A DNA stretch of 64,000 bases from Corynebacterium tuberculostearicum (lineage in GTDB: Bacteria > Actinomycetota > Actinomycetes > Mycobacteriales > Mycobacteriaceae): positions 62,001-126,000 of the forward strand of contig NZ_CP073096.1 in the NCBI RefSeq assembly GCF_030503735.1, read 5' to 3'. Below the pieces are notes generated by a model. The model was not told the origin of the DNA, did no database searches, and saw only the letters and a list, made by a program, of their open reading frames with translations. The translations under genes and the position numbers were made by a program. Of this stretch, positions 28,777 to 38,262 are shown in pieces (the stretch's first letter is position 1; each line of letters starts with the position of its first letter).

Positions 28777-29475
28777 ATGAGCCGCCGCCTGATCCTGATC
28801 CGTCACGGACAAACTACCTACAACGCCACCGGCCGCATGCAGGGCCACTTGGATACCGAGCTGTCCGAGCTGGGCTATGAGCAGGCCCGCGCCGCCGCGC
28901 GCCTGCTGCAGGATCAGGGCGTATCTAAAATTGTCGCCTCCGACCTCATCCGGGCGCGCGAAACCGCGCGCGTGGTCGCCGATGCCCTCGGCATGGATTT
29001 CACCACGGATGCCCGCCTGCGCGAGACCCACCTAGGCCGGTGGCAGGGCAGGACCTCCGCTGAAGTGGATGAGGAGTTCCCAGGCGCGCGCGCCATTTGG
29101 CGCCATGATCCCACCTGGGCGCCGCCGGAAGGCGAGTCCCGCGTGGATGTGGCCGAGCGCGCCCGCCCCGTCATCGATGAGCTCATGCAAGATTTCGCCG
29201 GCTGGGAAGCCGGCCCCGTGCTCATCGTGGCCCATGGCGGCGCTATCTCGGCGCTGACCTGCCACCTGCTGGGCCTTGATCATGCACAGTACGGAATCCT
29301 TTCCGGCCTGAAGAATACGCACTGGTCGCAGTTGACAGCCCGCCCTGATTTCAACCCGGACACGCCGCTGTCTTCCCTGGAATTTAATGCCCAGAACGTC
29401 GGTACCGCCAAGTGGTATTTCGACGGCTGGAATATGGGCGGAGAGGTCACCGGGGACGGCGGGGCGGATATCTAG
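28777..29475 (+). CDS. gpgP: Histidine phosphatase, probable glucosyl-3-phosphoglycerate phosphatase
   Basis: A 232-residue histidine phosphatase with the catalytic LIRHGQTTYN and the second histidine in VAHGGAISAL. By position (nadD - rsfS - this gene) it matches M. tuberculosis Rv2419c, shown to dephosphorylate glucosyl-3-phosphoglycerate on the way to methylglucose lipopolysaccharides. The function is therefore assigned by family and conserved context. It begins 6 bases after rsfS, and its stop overlaps the degV start by one base. Confidence 0.85.
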   Translation: MSRRLILIRHGQTTYNATGRMQGHLDTELSELGYEQARAAARLLQDQGVSKIVASDLIRARETARVVADALGMDFTTDARLRETHLGRWQGRTSAEVDEEFPGARAIWRHDPTWAPPEGESRVDVAERARPVIDELMQDFAGWEAGPVLIVAHGGAISALTCHLLGLDHAQYGILSGLKNTHWSQLTARPDFNPDTPLSSLEFNAQNVGTAKWYFDGWNMGGEVTGDGGADI

Positions 29476-30337
29476 TGGCCGTTCGCGTCATAACGGATTC
29501 CTCGGCGGGCCTGCCGCCGGAGTTGGCGGAGCAGCTATCCATCACCGTCATCGATCTCCACCTCATGGAAAGCCATGGCAAGGAGGGCCTAGAGCGTTCT
29601 ACCTCCGGGCTAAGCGCACTGGAGCTGGCCGCTGCCTATGGTCGCGAGATGGAGCGCGCCCAAGACGAAGGTGTGGTGGCCATACATCTATCTAAAGAGC
29701 TATCTTCTACCTATTCCGCTGCGGTTTCTGCTTCGGGTGTTTTCCCGCACACGGTGCGGGTGATTGATTCCGGCTCGGCCGGCATGGCCATTGGCGCGGC
29801 CGCGATGTCTGCGGCTAAGTTGGCCTCCCGCGGCGCCAGCCTGGAGGAATGCTACGCCGCCGCCTTAGATACCCTCAAGCGTTCGGCCACGTGGGTGTAT
29901 CTGCACTCCACGGAAGATCTGCGCCGCTCTGGTCGCCTTTCCCCGGCCACGGCCATGCTTTCCACGGCGCTGCTGGCCACCAAGCCGATTATGTCCATTA
30001 CCCGCGGCAAACTGGAGCTCGTGGGCAAGACCCGCACCCAGACCAAGGCCTTTACCAAGTTGGTGGATCTCATCGCCTCCCGTGCGAACGGGGAGTCGGC
30101 CTTCGTCGCCATCCAGCACAATCACGCCGAAGCCGCGGCCGCCAAGCTGGAGGCGCTCCTTGAAGCGGCTCTGCCGCAGGGCTCGTCTTTCATCTGCACC
30201 CCGCTTAACGACGTCCTCTCGGTCCACGCCGGCCCCTCCGCCATCGGCGTATCTGCGGTGTTTAGCTCTGAGCCTCCTGCCGAACCAGCACATCCTCACA
30301 CGCGTGGTCGACCCCGCGCCTTCTCACCACGCCGTTC

Positions 30338-30350
<13 letters not shown>
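29475..30350 (+). CDS. DegV family fatty-acid-binding protein
   Basis: A 291-residue DegV protein. The family binds a fatty acid and often supplies acyl groups to fatty-acid kinases; no kinase gene is nearby. The N-terminal signature is RVITDSSAGLPPELAEQ; VIDSGSAGMAIG and KPIMSITRGKL are also conserved. The GTG start at 29475 overlaps the previous stop (TAGTG). The last 13 bases of the gene contain a perfect DnaA-box 9-mer. Confidence 0.92.
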
Positions 30351-31148
<798 letters not shown>

Positions 31149-31166
31149 CCCGAGCTCGAGCGTGCG

Positions 31167-32579
31167 ATGCGAGAACTGCGGCTCGTCCCTGGCGCGGCCA
31201 CCGCCTGGCTGGCTGTCATCGCCGTGTTGCTCGCCGGCCGCGGCTGGGCTATCGCAGCCATCGCTGCGGCCGTCGCGCTGTGCCTGTGCACCCGTCAGTG
31301 GGGCCAAGCGCTTTTCTGCGGAACGGTCGCCTCTGCTGCAGCGCTCGTCGGAGCGGTGCGCCAGGCCCGCGCCGCCACTTTCGACTTCGGCACCGAAGTC
31401 ACCGGCCGCCTGACCACCGCGCCGACACAAACCAGTACCGGCGGCTGGCTGCTGCGGCTCAGGGTTCCGGGATACCCCACGCAGCTGCCCGTCTTTAGCC
31501 CGGATCCGGTCCCGGCCGCCGCGGGTGCCGAAATTACGGCGAGGGTGAGGGTAGGGGAGTCGGATAGGGCGGGCGTCGGAAAGCTCAGTGCAAATGCCAC
31601 CGACGTGCAGGTAACCGGTGAGCCCGAAGGCCTGGCCGGTTGGGCGGCTGAGGTGGCCGAGAATTTTCGCGCGCTGGTTTTGGATGCCGTCGGGCCCTCC
31701 AGCCAGGGCCTTATTCCCGGCATGGTGCTCGGCGATACCGCGCTGCAAGATATCGCCGAGCGCGACCTGTATATCGCCACCGGGCTCTCACACTTAAGTG
31801 CTGTATCTGGCGCCAATGTGGCCATCGTCTGTTCTGCCGCGGCCGTGGTCTGCGCCGCCCTCGCGCTCGGGCCCCGCGCCCGCGTGGCCGCCTCCCTGTG
31901 CGCCCTTGCTACCTATGTTTTGCTTGTGGGCTTCGAACCTTCCGTCCAGCGCGCAGCCGTCGCTGGGGTGGTGGGGCTGCTCGCCGTGCTCAATTCCACA
32001 CGCATGGAGCCCATCCATGCGCTTAGCCTGGGCATCATCGCCTTGCTATTTGTGGATTCCGACCTCGCCGTGCACTTTGGATTTGCCCTATCTTGCGCGG
32101 CGACACTCGGCATTGTGGCGCTGAGCCCGCTCATCTACAAGCTCTTGGCCGTGACCGGCTGGCCCGCCATCTTCCTGCGCGCGGTCGCGGTGGCCATCGC
32201 CGCCGATATCGTCACCCTCCCGCTGGTGGCACTCATGTCCGGCGAGGTCTCCGTGGTCTCCGTGCTGGCCAATATCCTCGTCGAGCCAGCCACCGTGCCG
32301 ATTACCATCGTGGGGCTTATCGCCGCCATCTTCGCCCAGCTCGGCCCGCTCGACGTGCTGGGCGCCGGCTTGCTGCGCCTCATTGAGCCCTTCTCGTGGT
32401 GGATTAATACCATCGCGCACGGCGTGGCCCACCTGCCCGTGGTAACCATCCCCGCCAACCCGCTCTTTACGCTGCTTGCCTACGCCTGGATCATCGCCGG
32501 CCTCCTCTACCACCGCCCCTGGCTTACCCTGACGCTCACGCTAGCGGGCATCGCCTGGCTCGGCCTGGCCGCAGGCTAG
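31167..32579 (+). CDS. comEC: ComEC/Rec2 channel protein, short form without the metallo-beta-lactamase domain
   Basis: Inner-membrane channel for single-stranded DNA during transformation. The 470-residue protein has N-terminal membrane helices, a soluble OB-like segment (about 70-150) and the competence domain of many helices, with GMVLGDTALQ and LSHLSAVSGANVAIV. It ends after the membrane part, while the B. subtilis protein (about 780 residues) continues into a metallo-beta-lactamase-like domain. The next gene, holA, begins 2 bases after the stop, so there is no separate C-terminal piece. Short forms occur in relatives, so this need not be a defect. Confidence 0.93.
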   Translation: MRELRLVPGAATAWLAVIAVLLAGRGWAIAAIAAAVALCLCTRQWGQALFCGTVASAAALVGAVRQARAATFDFGTEVTGRLTTAPTQTSTGGWLLRLRVPGYPTQLPVFSPDPVPAAAGAEITARVRVGESDRAGVGKLSANATDVQVTGEPEGLAGWAAEVAENFRALVLDAVGPSSQGLIPGMVLGDTALQDIAERDLYIATGLSHLSAVSGANVAIVCSAAAVVCAALALGPRARVAASLCALATYVLLVGFEPSVQRAAVAGVVGLLAVLNSTRMEPIHALSLGIIALLFVDSDLAVHFGFALSCAATLGIVALSPLIYKLLAVTGWPAIFLRAVAVAIAADIVTLPLVALMSGEVSVVSVLANILVEPATVPITIVGLIAAIFAQLGPLDVLGAGLLRLIEPFSWWINTIAHGVAHLPVVTIPANPLFTLLAYAWIIAGLLYHRPWLTLTLTLAGIAWLGLAAG

Positions 32580-32580
32580 A

Positions 32581-33558
32581 ATGGCGGGCATGTCTCCAGT
32601 ACACCTCATCCTCGGCGACGATGAATTCCTCACCGAACGCGCCCGCCTGCAGATCCAGCGCGCCGCGGCCGAGGAGAGCGGACCCACCGGTGCCCGCCCC
32701 GAGCTGACGAAGCTAAAAGCCTCCGAGGTCTCCGAGGGCGAAATCCTCGAGGCCACGAGCCCGTCGCTTTTCGGCGATAGCCGCGTTATCATCATCAGCG
32801 ACTGCGAGCGCGCCGGTAAAGAGGTAGTCGATATCATCCTGCGCGCCTGCGCCAATCCCGCGCCGGGCATGACTATGGTCATCATCTACTCCGTGACGGC
32901 GAAGACGCTGAAGAAAAAGAAAAAGCAGCCCGAGCTCGTGGCCAAGCTGCGCAAGATTGCTGAGGTCCACGAGGTCTTTTCGCTTTACCCCAATGAGCTG
33001 GGCAAATGGGCCACCCGCGAATTCTCCCGCCACGGCGTGCGCCCGACCCCAGATGTCATCCACGCCGTGCTCGAAGGCGTGGGATCTGACCTGCGCGAGC
33101 TAGCTTCTGCCATCTCCCAGCTGGTTTCTGATACCGGCGGCAACGTTACCCGCGAGGCGGTGCAAGACTACTACGTCGGCGTGGCCGAGGTCGCCAACTG
33201 GGACATTGCCGACGCCGCCGTCGCCGGCCGCGTTGAAGCCGCCGTGTCCACCTGCCGCCGCGCCCTCCAGCTTGGCGCGAGCCCTGTAGCGATTGCCGCC
33301 GCGCTGGCCAATAAGGTCGGCGCCGTCGCCCGCCTCTACTCCGCGCGCGGGGACCAGTACTCGCTGGCTAGCCAAACCGGCCTAGCGCCCTACGTGGTCA
33401 AGATGACCCAGCCGGTGGCCCGCCGCTGGTCGGCCGATAACGTTACCAAGGCCGTCATCCTCGTCTCGGAGCTCGATGCCGCCGTCAAAGGCCAGGGAGG
33501 CGAGCCCGAATTCGCGATAGAGGCGGCCGTAAAACGAGTCGCGGAACTGGCGCGATAA
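32581..33558 (+). CDS. holA: DNA polymerase III delta subunit
   Basis: Clamp-loader subunit that opens the sliding clamp. The 325 residues include an N-terminal HLILGDDEFL, the AAA+-like region (IIISDCERAGKEVVDIIL, KKKKKQPELVAKL) and the C-terminal collar domain. The ATG at 32581 is 2 bases after comEC; an alternative ATG at 32590 removes three residues. comEC-holA-rpsT-lepA is a conserved order in actinobacteria, but here an accessory block separates holA from rpsT. Confidence 0.95.
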   Translation: MAGMSPVHLILGDDEFLTERARLQIQRAAAEESGPTGARPELTKLKASEVSEGEILEATSPSLFGDSRVIIISDCERAGKEVVDIILRACANPAPGMTMVIIYSVTAKTLKKKKKQPELVAKLRKIAEVHEVFSLYPNELGKWATREFSRHGVRPTPDVIHAVLEGVGSDLRELASAISQLVSDTGGNVTREAVQDYYVGVAEVANWDIADAAVAGRVEAAVSTCRRALQLGASPVAIAAALANKVGAVARLYSARGDQYSLASQTGLAPYVVKMTQPVARRWSADNVTKAVILVSELDAAVKGQGGEPEFAIEAAVKRVAELAR

Positions 33559-33568
33559 GCTAGAAACT

Positions 33569-33958
33569 ATGTCTGAAACGCAAGTGCAAGAATTCGCTGG
33601 TCGACTCTTTGACATGGCGCGTGAGGGCAACCTGGACCTCCTCGCCTATATCGATCACGGCGTGAATATTGACCTCGTCAACCACGAAGGCCAGTCCTTC
33701 CTCATGCTCGCGGCCTATCACGGCCACGCCGAGCTGGTTTCTGCACTTGCCCGCGCCGGCGCGGACGTCAACCTGCTCAATGACCGCGGCCAATCACCCT
33801 TGGCCGGCGCCATCTTCAAGAAGGAAGATGCGGTTATCGACGCCCTCCTTTCCGCCCACGCCGACCCCACCGCCGGCCAGCCCTCCGCCCTGGATTCTGC
33901 CCGCATGTTTGGCCGCGAAGACCTCGTCCCGCGCCTAGAAAGCGAGGCAGGGGAGTGA
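33569..33958 (+). CDS. Ankyrin-repeat protein
   Basis: A 129-residue cytoplasmic protein built of about three ankyrin repeats; NHEGQSFLMLAAYHGHAEL and NDRGQSPLAGAIFKKEDAV are canonical units. Such small proteins bind partner proteins; the partner is unknown. It begins 10 bases after holA and ends overlapping the GTG start of the LysE gene by 4 bases, so the two are probably co-translated. Confidence 0.88.
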   Translation: MSETQVQEFAGRLFDMAREGNLDLLAYIDHGVNIDLVNHEGQSFLMLAAYHGHAELVSALARAGADVNLLNDRGQSPLAGAIFKKEDAVIDALLSAHADPTAGQPSALDSARMFGREDLVPRLESEAGE

Positions 33959-34602
33959 CCTGGACGTCCTTTTTCACCCTCCTTCTAATGAACCTAGTGG
34001 GCGTGGCCTCGCCCGGACCGGACATCATTTTGGTGACGCGCTACGCCACCCGCTCGCGCCGCCATGCCATAGCCGCGGCCGCCGGCATCCAGATCGGCGT
34101 GCTCTTTTGGTGCGCCGCCACCGTTTTCGGAGCTGCCGCGCTGCTGACGGCCTTCCCGGAAATTTTGGGCGCGGTCCAGGCCGTCGGCGGCTGCTTCCTG
34201 GTATTTATGGGGTCGCGCGCGCTGCGCAGCGGCATCGCCCAGCGGGCCAACCCGCCCGTGGATTTAGAAGACGCCGCCGCCCAGCTCGGCCGCCTGCGCA
34301 CCGCTTTCAAGGTGGGGCTAGCCACGAATATGTCCAACCCGAAAATCGTGCTCTTCCTCGCCGCGATGATCGCCCCGCTGCTTCCCGCCAGCCCGCCCGC
34401 ATGGTTGGCCATCGCGCTCACGCTCTCATTATCGCTCTCGGCCTTTCTTTTCTTCCTCGTTGTCGCCACGGTGATTTCCACCAACGTGGTGCGCCGCAAG
34501 CTCATCGCCGCCGGCCCGTGGATCGACATCGGCTCGGGCCTGTTTTTCATCATCGCCGGCATCATCCTCATCATCTCCGGCGCGCAGAACCTACTGGCCT
34601 AA
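33955..34602 (+). CDS. LysE/RhtB family amino-acid exporter
   Basis: Inner-membrane exporter of 215 residues with about six helices. The N-terminal signature VGVASPGPDIILVTRYATRS is diagnostic of the LysE/RhtB superfamily. The start is GTG at 33955, in a GTGA overlap with the preceding stop. The exported substrate (an amino acid or derivative) cannot be told from sequence. The 3' end overlaps the convergent restriction-enzyme gene by 4 bases. Confidence 0.92.
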   Translation: MTWTSFFTLLLMNLVGVASPGPDIILVTRYATRSRRHAIAAAAGIQIGVLFWCAATVFGAAALLTAFPEILGAVQAVGGCFLVFMGSRALRSGIAQRANPPVDLEDAAAQLGRLRTAFKVGLATNMSNPKIVLFLAAMIAPLLPASPPAWLAIALTLSLSLSAFLFFLVVATVISTNVVRRKLIAAGPWIDIGSGLFFIIAGIILIISGAQNLLA

Positions 34603-35939
34603 AATAGCCGCGGTGTTCCCTCGGCCACCGTATCGAGCACCCACTGGGTCCAGCGGGCAACGGTGGAGGCGCGCCTTTGGGACGTCGCCAAGCTCAGGCC
34701 CAACCCCTTCATCGCTGCAACGATCTCTGCGGTGCTGGCCACCGCGCCGCGGGCCAAGCTGAGCTCGAGCACCTCGCGGAAAACCCGCCGCGCGGCAAGC
34801 GACCGTATCAGTGCCGCATTCCGGGCGTCGCGTTGCGGCTGCTCAATGATGCGCCGCCCGCGCTCGGTTGGCTCCCAAGCCTCATCTGTCAGCCGCGCGA
34901 GCCCGAGGTAGCGCGCGGCGTTGGCATAATAGTCCGCCTGTCGCGGGTCGAAGTCATAGCGCTGGGTAATCTCCGCCTTGCTCAGTGGCTGCAGCGCGAT
35001 GAGCTCCAATAGGTTGACCACCCGCTCAAAGCTATTGGCCTGCGGGAAGGGTATCGCCGGCTCGGCTTCCGGCTCCACCGCTCGAACGATTTCCAGCGCC
35101 GCCTGCGCATTGAGGTGCGAGGCCGACAGCGCGTAGCGGGCGCTATCGACCAGCGCAATGCTGCGAAAATCCGCCGGGTTCCGAAATTCATAGCGGTACA
35201 AATGGAAAATGCCATTGGAATACACGAGGTAGACCGGCACCACGTCCTTGGCAAGGCGCTGCTGGAAGCGCCGGTAGGGAAAATATAGCTGCCGGATATT
35301 GAAATCATCCGAAAGGTGATTCTTCGCCTCCACCAGCACCAAATGCTCGAGCGATTCAAAGCCGCCGTCGATTTCCATCTGTGCGCGGTCCACCGCCACA
35401 TCCACGCCCAAGTCTGGCAGCCGCACCTGCAGCTCGCGCGTGGACATGCGCCCTGCCACCGTGGCCTGCAACGGCCCGCATTCCAGGAAGTCCTCAAGCA
35501 TCCCGCTTGCCGACGCCCCATTTAACGCCACCGCCTCCGAGCTCACCCCCTCCACCGAGAGAGTATCCAGCCCCGCCGGTAGCTCCAGCGTGCGTACCTC
35601 ACCGGGCTGCGCCTCTGGAAACCTCTCGTAGAGATTGAATCGCCCTACCAGGTATTCGCTGCGGCTGACCGGGACGATGCCGAGCCGCAGGCGCTGAAAG
35701 ATCCACGGCCGGGAAGTGGAGAAATCATGCTTGGCCATCAGTCGCGGCTGCCTGCTTGAGATCTCTTCCAGCTCGCGGGCACCAATGAAAAAGTATCCGT
35801 GCTGTTCCAGCTCGTTGCCGTAGCCCGCGGCCAGGACGCGCAGCCAGCCCCAGTCATTGACTCCTAGCTTTACCGATTCCGGCACGCCAAATCGCGCCCG
35901 CAACTCTGGTTCTGCATGTGCCCGCGGACCGCTAGCCAC
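34599..35939 (-). CDS. Probable type II restriction endonuclease with winged-helix tail
   Basis: A 446-residue protein whose start overlaps the end of a Dam-type methylase gene by 8 bases. A PD-(D/E)XK-like core is visible at about residues 180-220. It has QMEIDGG followed by LEHLVLVEAKNHL, giving D...ExK, and then QLYFPYRRFQQRL. The C-terminal part has helical segments that look like winged helices (LSKAEITQRYDFDPRQADYY; STAEIVAAMKGLGLS), which could read DNA. The function as the nuclease partner of the methylase follows from this fold and the gene pairing; I do not recognise a characterised relative. Confidence 0.75.
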   Translation of the reverse strand: MASGPRAHAEPELRARFGVPESVKLGVNDWGWLRVLAAGYGNELEQHGYFFIGARELEEISSRQPRLMAKHDFSTSRPWIFQRLRLGIVPVSRSEYLVGRFNLYERFPEAQPGEVRTLELPAGLDTLSVEGVSSEAVALNGASASGMLEDFLECGPLQATVAGRMSTRELQVRLPDLGVDVAVDRAQMEIDGGFESLEHLVLVEAKNHLSDDFNIRQLYFPYRRFQQRLAKDVVPVYLVYSNGIFHLYRYEFRNPADFRSIALVDSARYALSASHLNAQAALEIVRAVEPEAEPAIPFPQANSFERVVNLLELIALQPLSKAEITQRYDFDPRQADYYANAARYLGLARLTDEAWEPTERGRRIIEQPQRDARNAALIRSLAARRVFREVLELSLARGAVASTAEIVAAMKGLGLSLATSQRRASTVARWTQWVLDTVAEGTPRLF

Positions 35940-36774
35940 GGTTTACCTCGTAGTTGCGCACCAGCACCTCTTCGACCTTGCCGCGCTTCGAACCGACGGA
36001 GTTTATTGCCCGCGTTGCCCCGACGATGCCCACCTCATAGTCCGCATAGAGATCCCGAATGAACTCGGTGGCCGAATTCGACAGCAGGAACTTCACCCCG
36101 CGATGATCCAACTCATCGCAGACCTCTTTGAGGCGCTCTTGCTCCGCGCGGTCAAAGCCGCCCTTTTGATAACCGGTAAACGAGCTCGTCACGTTTACCG
36201 GGTCATAGGGCGGATCGAAATAGACGAAATCGCCTTCACCTGCGTCTGCCACTGCTGCGGCGAAATCGCCTTGGGAAAAGCTCACATCATTATCCGCAAA
36301 ATAGCGGTGGACAGCGCGCAGCGTCACCTCATCGCAAATGGTGGGGTTTTTATAGCGTCCAAAAGGCGCATTAAATTCCCCCGCCGCGTTCACGCGGTAC
36401 AGGCCATTATAGCAGGTCCGGTTGAGATACAGCGTGCGGGCGGCGCGCTCGACAGGAGAGAGGGCGGCAAACTGCTGGGCATCCCGATCCACTGCCCGCA
36501 GCGCATAGAAAAACTCCGCCTCATTGGGATAGCCCGCGAGGACGCCAATGAGCTCATCGACGCCGCCGCGCACCACCTCATACAAGTTGATGAGCTCGCT
36601 ATTGAGATCGTTGACCCGTGCGCTGGCTGGTTCGAGAGAGAAAAGGACCGCTCCGCCACCGATGAAAGGCTCATAAAAACGCCGCGGGGCATCCACCGGC
36701 AGTGCGGCGTGGATATGCGGCAAGAGCTGGCGCTTTCCGCCTGCCCATTTCACCAGTGGTTTAACGTTTTTCAT
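35932..36774 (-). CDS. Dam/DpnM-type DNA adenine-N6 methyltransferase
   Basis: Alpha-class N6-adenine methylase of 280 residues, the size of Dam and DpnM. Motif X is PLVKWAGGKRQLLPHI, motif I is YEPFIGGGAVLFSL, and motif IV is the catalytic DPPY in YFDPPYDPV. The ending LLSNSATEFIRDLY is also typical. This family usually methylates the A of GATC. It is transcribed just upstream of the probable endonuclease, as befits a type II restriction-modification operon that must modify before it cuts. Corynebacteria generally lack a housekeeping Dam, so this is likely acquired DNA. Confidence 0.92.
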   Translation of the reverse strand: MKNVKPLVKWAGGKRQLLPHIHAALPVDAPRRFYEPFIGGGAVLFSLEPASARVNDLNSELINLYEVVRGGVDELIGVLAGYPNEAEFFYALRAVDRDAQQFAALSPVERAARTLYLNRTCYNGLYRVNAAGEFNAPFGRYKNPTICDEVTLRAVHRYFADNDVSFSQGDFAAAVADAGEGDFVYFDPPYDPVNVTSSFTGYQKGGFDRAEQERLKEVCDELDHRGVKFLLSNSATEFIRDLYADYEVGIVGATRAINSVGSKRGKVEEVLVRNYEVNRG

Positions 36775-37107
36775 CGTTGACTCATCTTAGCCGCCGCGCC
36801 GGACACGAGCACCATCGGGCTTTCGAACGCGCGAGCGTATTTATGCGATGCTCCGGTCCGAAGCTTACGCTCGCAGTTGTCTAACATCACAGTTGTGACA
36901 AATAGTGTCATGACGGGCGCAAACGCGCAGTCCCGTCGGCCGCGATTTTGTTCGGTGTACATAGCCGTTTCCCAAGTCGAATATAAGGTAATAAAATCAC
37001 CGCAAAATCCCTTAGTTTGTAGGCAAAATAGAAATTTCACATAATGCCTTGGGGAGCTAGAAAACGTAACTGAAGCCTTTAGAGCGTCGGGACAGAAAGG
37101 GGCATTC
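36775..37107. promoter_or_regulatory. 333-bp divergent region between methylase and TetR genes
   Basis: No gene seen. It is A/T-rich near the tetR side. A good promoter for tetR is TTGTAG (37017-37022) - 17 bases - CATAAT (37040-37045). An inverted repeat TGACA-N5-TGTCA at 36896-36910 is a possible operator. The methylase promoter is probably near its end of the region but is not clear. Confidence 0.55.
36896..36910. promoter_or_regulatory. Candidate operator, inverted repeat TGACA-N5-TGTCA
   Basis: Perfect 5-bp arms around AATAG, in the divergent region about 120 bases from the methylase start and about 105 bases upstream of the tetR -35. It could bind the TetR protein or a restriction-modification control protein; short arms make chance possible. 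Confidence 0.4.
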
Positions 37108-37686
37108 ATGCCGCGTATATCAAAGATTCGAGTCGCTGCGCTCAACCTCGTCATAGACAATGGGTATGACGGTTTTACTATGGAAGAGCTTGCCCAGAAG
37201 GTGGGCGTTTCTCGCCGCACCTTATTTAACTATATTAAGGACAAAGAATCGGCAGTTTTGGGCCCCGAATTTTCTGAAGAAGTGGAGTACCAGTTCCAGA
37301 ACTTCGCTGCGGGACTGCCCACTGGGAGCCTGCGCGAGGATTCTGAAATTATGGCCAAGACCGAATTTAATCGCGCCGTAGGCAACAAGTTTTTCCCAGA
37401 AATCTCCCAACTCACCGCACGGGCGCTCGCCAAGGACGCCAAACTGCGCGGCAGGTACTACCAGCGCAATAGGCGGATTATCCAGCGCATCCGCCAAGCC
37501 GTGCAGGCGCGCGAGGGCTGGAAATCTTCCGATCCACGCCTAACGCCCACCGTCAATATCATCCACACCCAATTCCAAACCGCCATTGAGACCTTCGTTG
37601 AGTCCCGCGGCGGCACATCGCTTGCCGACGCCTACCACAACGCCGGCGCCATCTTCGAAGACTACTTTAACGACGAGCTAGCCTAA
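37108..37686 (+). CDS. TetR-family transcriptional regulator
   Basis: A 192-residue repressor. The N-terminal helix-turn-helix is FTMEELAQKVGVSRRTLFNYIKDK, preceded by ISKIRVAALNLVIDNGYDG. The C-terminal ligand domain gives no hint of ligand. It has GAAAGG upstream and its own promoter. The divergent neighbour is the methylase of the restriction-modification pair, and no transporter is adjacent, so its target could be itself or a distant locus. Confidence 0.92.
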   Translation: MPRISKIRVAALNLVIDNGYDGFTMEELAQKVGVSRRTLFNYIKDKESAVLGPEFSEEVEYQFQNFAAGLPTGSLREDSEIMAKTEFNRAVGNKFFPEISQLTARALAKDAKLRGRYYQRNRRIIQRIRQAVQAREGWKSSDPRLTPTVNIIHTQFQTAIETFVESRGGTSLADAYHNAGAIFEDYFNDELA

Positions 37687-37723
37687 GCACCGCACGCTAT
37701 CCAGCGGCCCATTGGGGCAAGAA

Positions 37724-37765
37724 AAATCCCTCGGCGCACTCCGTGAAATGCGACCGAGGGAATTT
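37724..37765 (-). terminator. Intrinsic terminator of rpsT
   Basis: On the minus strand: stem TCCCTCGG (37761-37754) with CCGAGGGA (37734-37727), continued by TGCG/CGCA, then TTTTTC. It starts about 18 bases after the rpsT stop. Confidence 0.88.
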
Positions 37766-37778
37766 CCTGTACTGGCTC

Positions 37779-38042
37779 TTAGTCCATCTTGTTGAAAGCG
37801 GAAGCCATGCCGGACTTCTTGTTGGCAGCGGTGTTGCGGTGGAAGACGCCCTTGGATACGGACTTGTCCAGGGCGCGGGAAGCTACGCGCAGCTGCTTCT
37901 CGGCAGCGGCCTTGTCGCCGGTAGCGACAGCCTCGCGGAACTTGCGAATTTCGGTACGCACTGCGGAGCGAATGCCCTTGTTGCGGCGGCGTGCCTTCTC
38001 GTTGGTGATAACGCGCTTCTGCTTGGACTTGATATTTGCCAT
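37779..38042 (-). CDS. rpsT: 30S ribosomal protein S20
   Basis: Small-subunit protein of 87 residues that binds 16S rRNA. It begins [20 protein letters not shown] and has the Lys/Arg-rich helical composition of S20, with [14 protein letters not shown] near the C-terminus. It is a single-gene unit on the minus strand with a strong terminator. AGAGGTATTTTTC precedes the start. Confidence 0.98.
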   Translation of the reverse strand: MANIKSKQKRVITNEKARRRNKGIRSAVRTEIRKFREAVATGDKAAAEKQLRVASRALDKSVSKGVFHRNTAANKKSGMASAFNKMD

Positions 38043-38262
38043 GAAAAATACCTCTTAGTAATCGAAAGTGATTGACGTAGAAACCAACCTGCTCGGACTG
38101 CTCCCGCACCCCAGCGTTTGCTGGTGCGCTCGGCGCTAGTATTCGAAGGGCGAACCCAAGGTCCTGCCCGCCCCGACCAACGCGCCCGGCAAGTAAGTAA
38201 CCAACTCACAATAGCAGTACGGCGTCCTTCCCACCAAACCCTTTCCGTACGCTGCGCAGCCG

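Noticed and set aside
35857..36780. 307-residue open frame antisense to the methylase and endonuclease genes
   Set aside because: The opposite strand has clear methylase motifs; this frame is open only because of high G+C.
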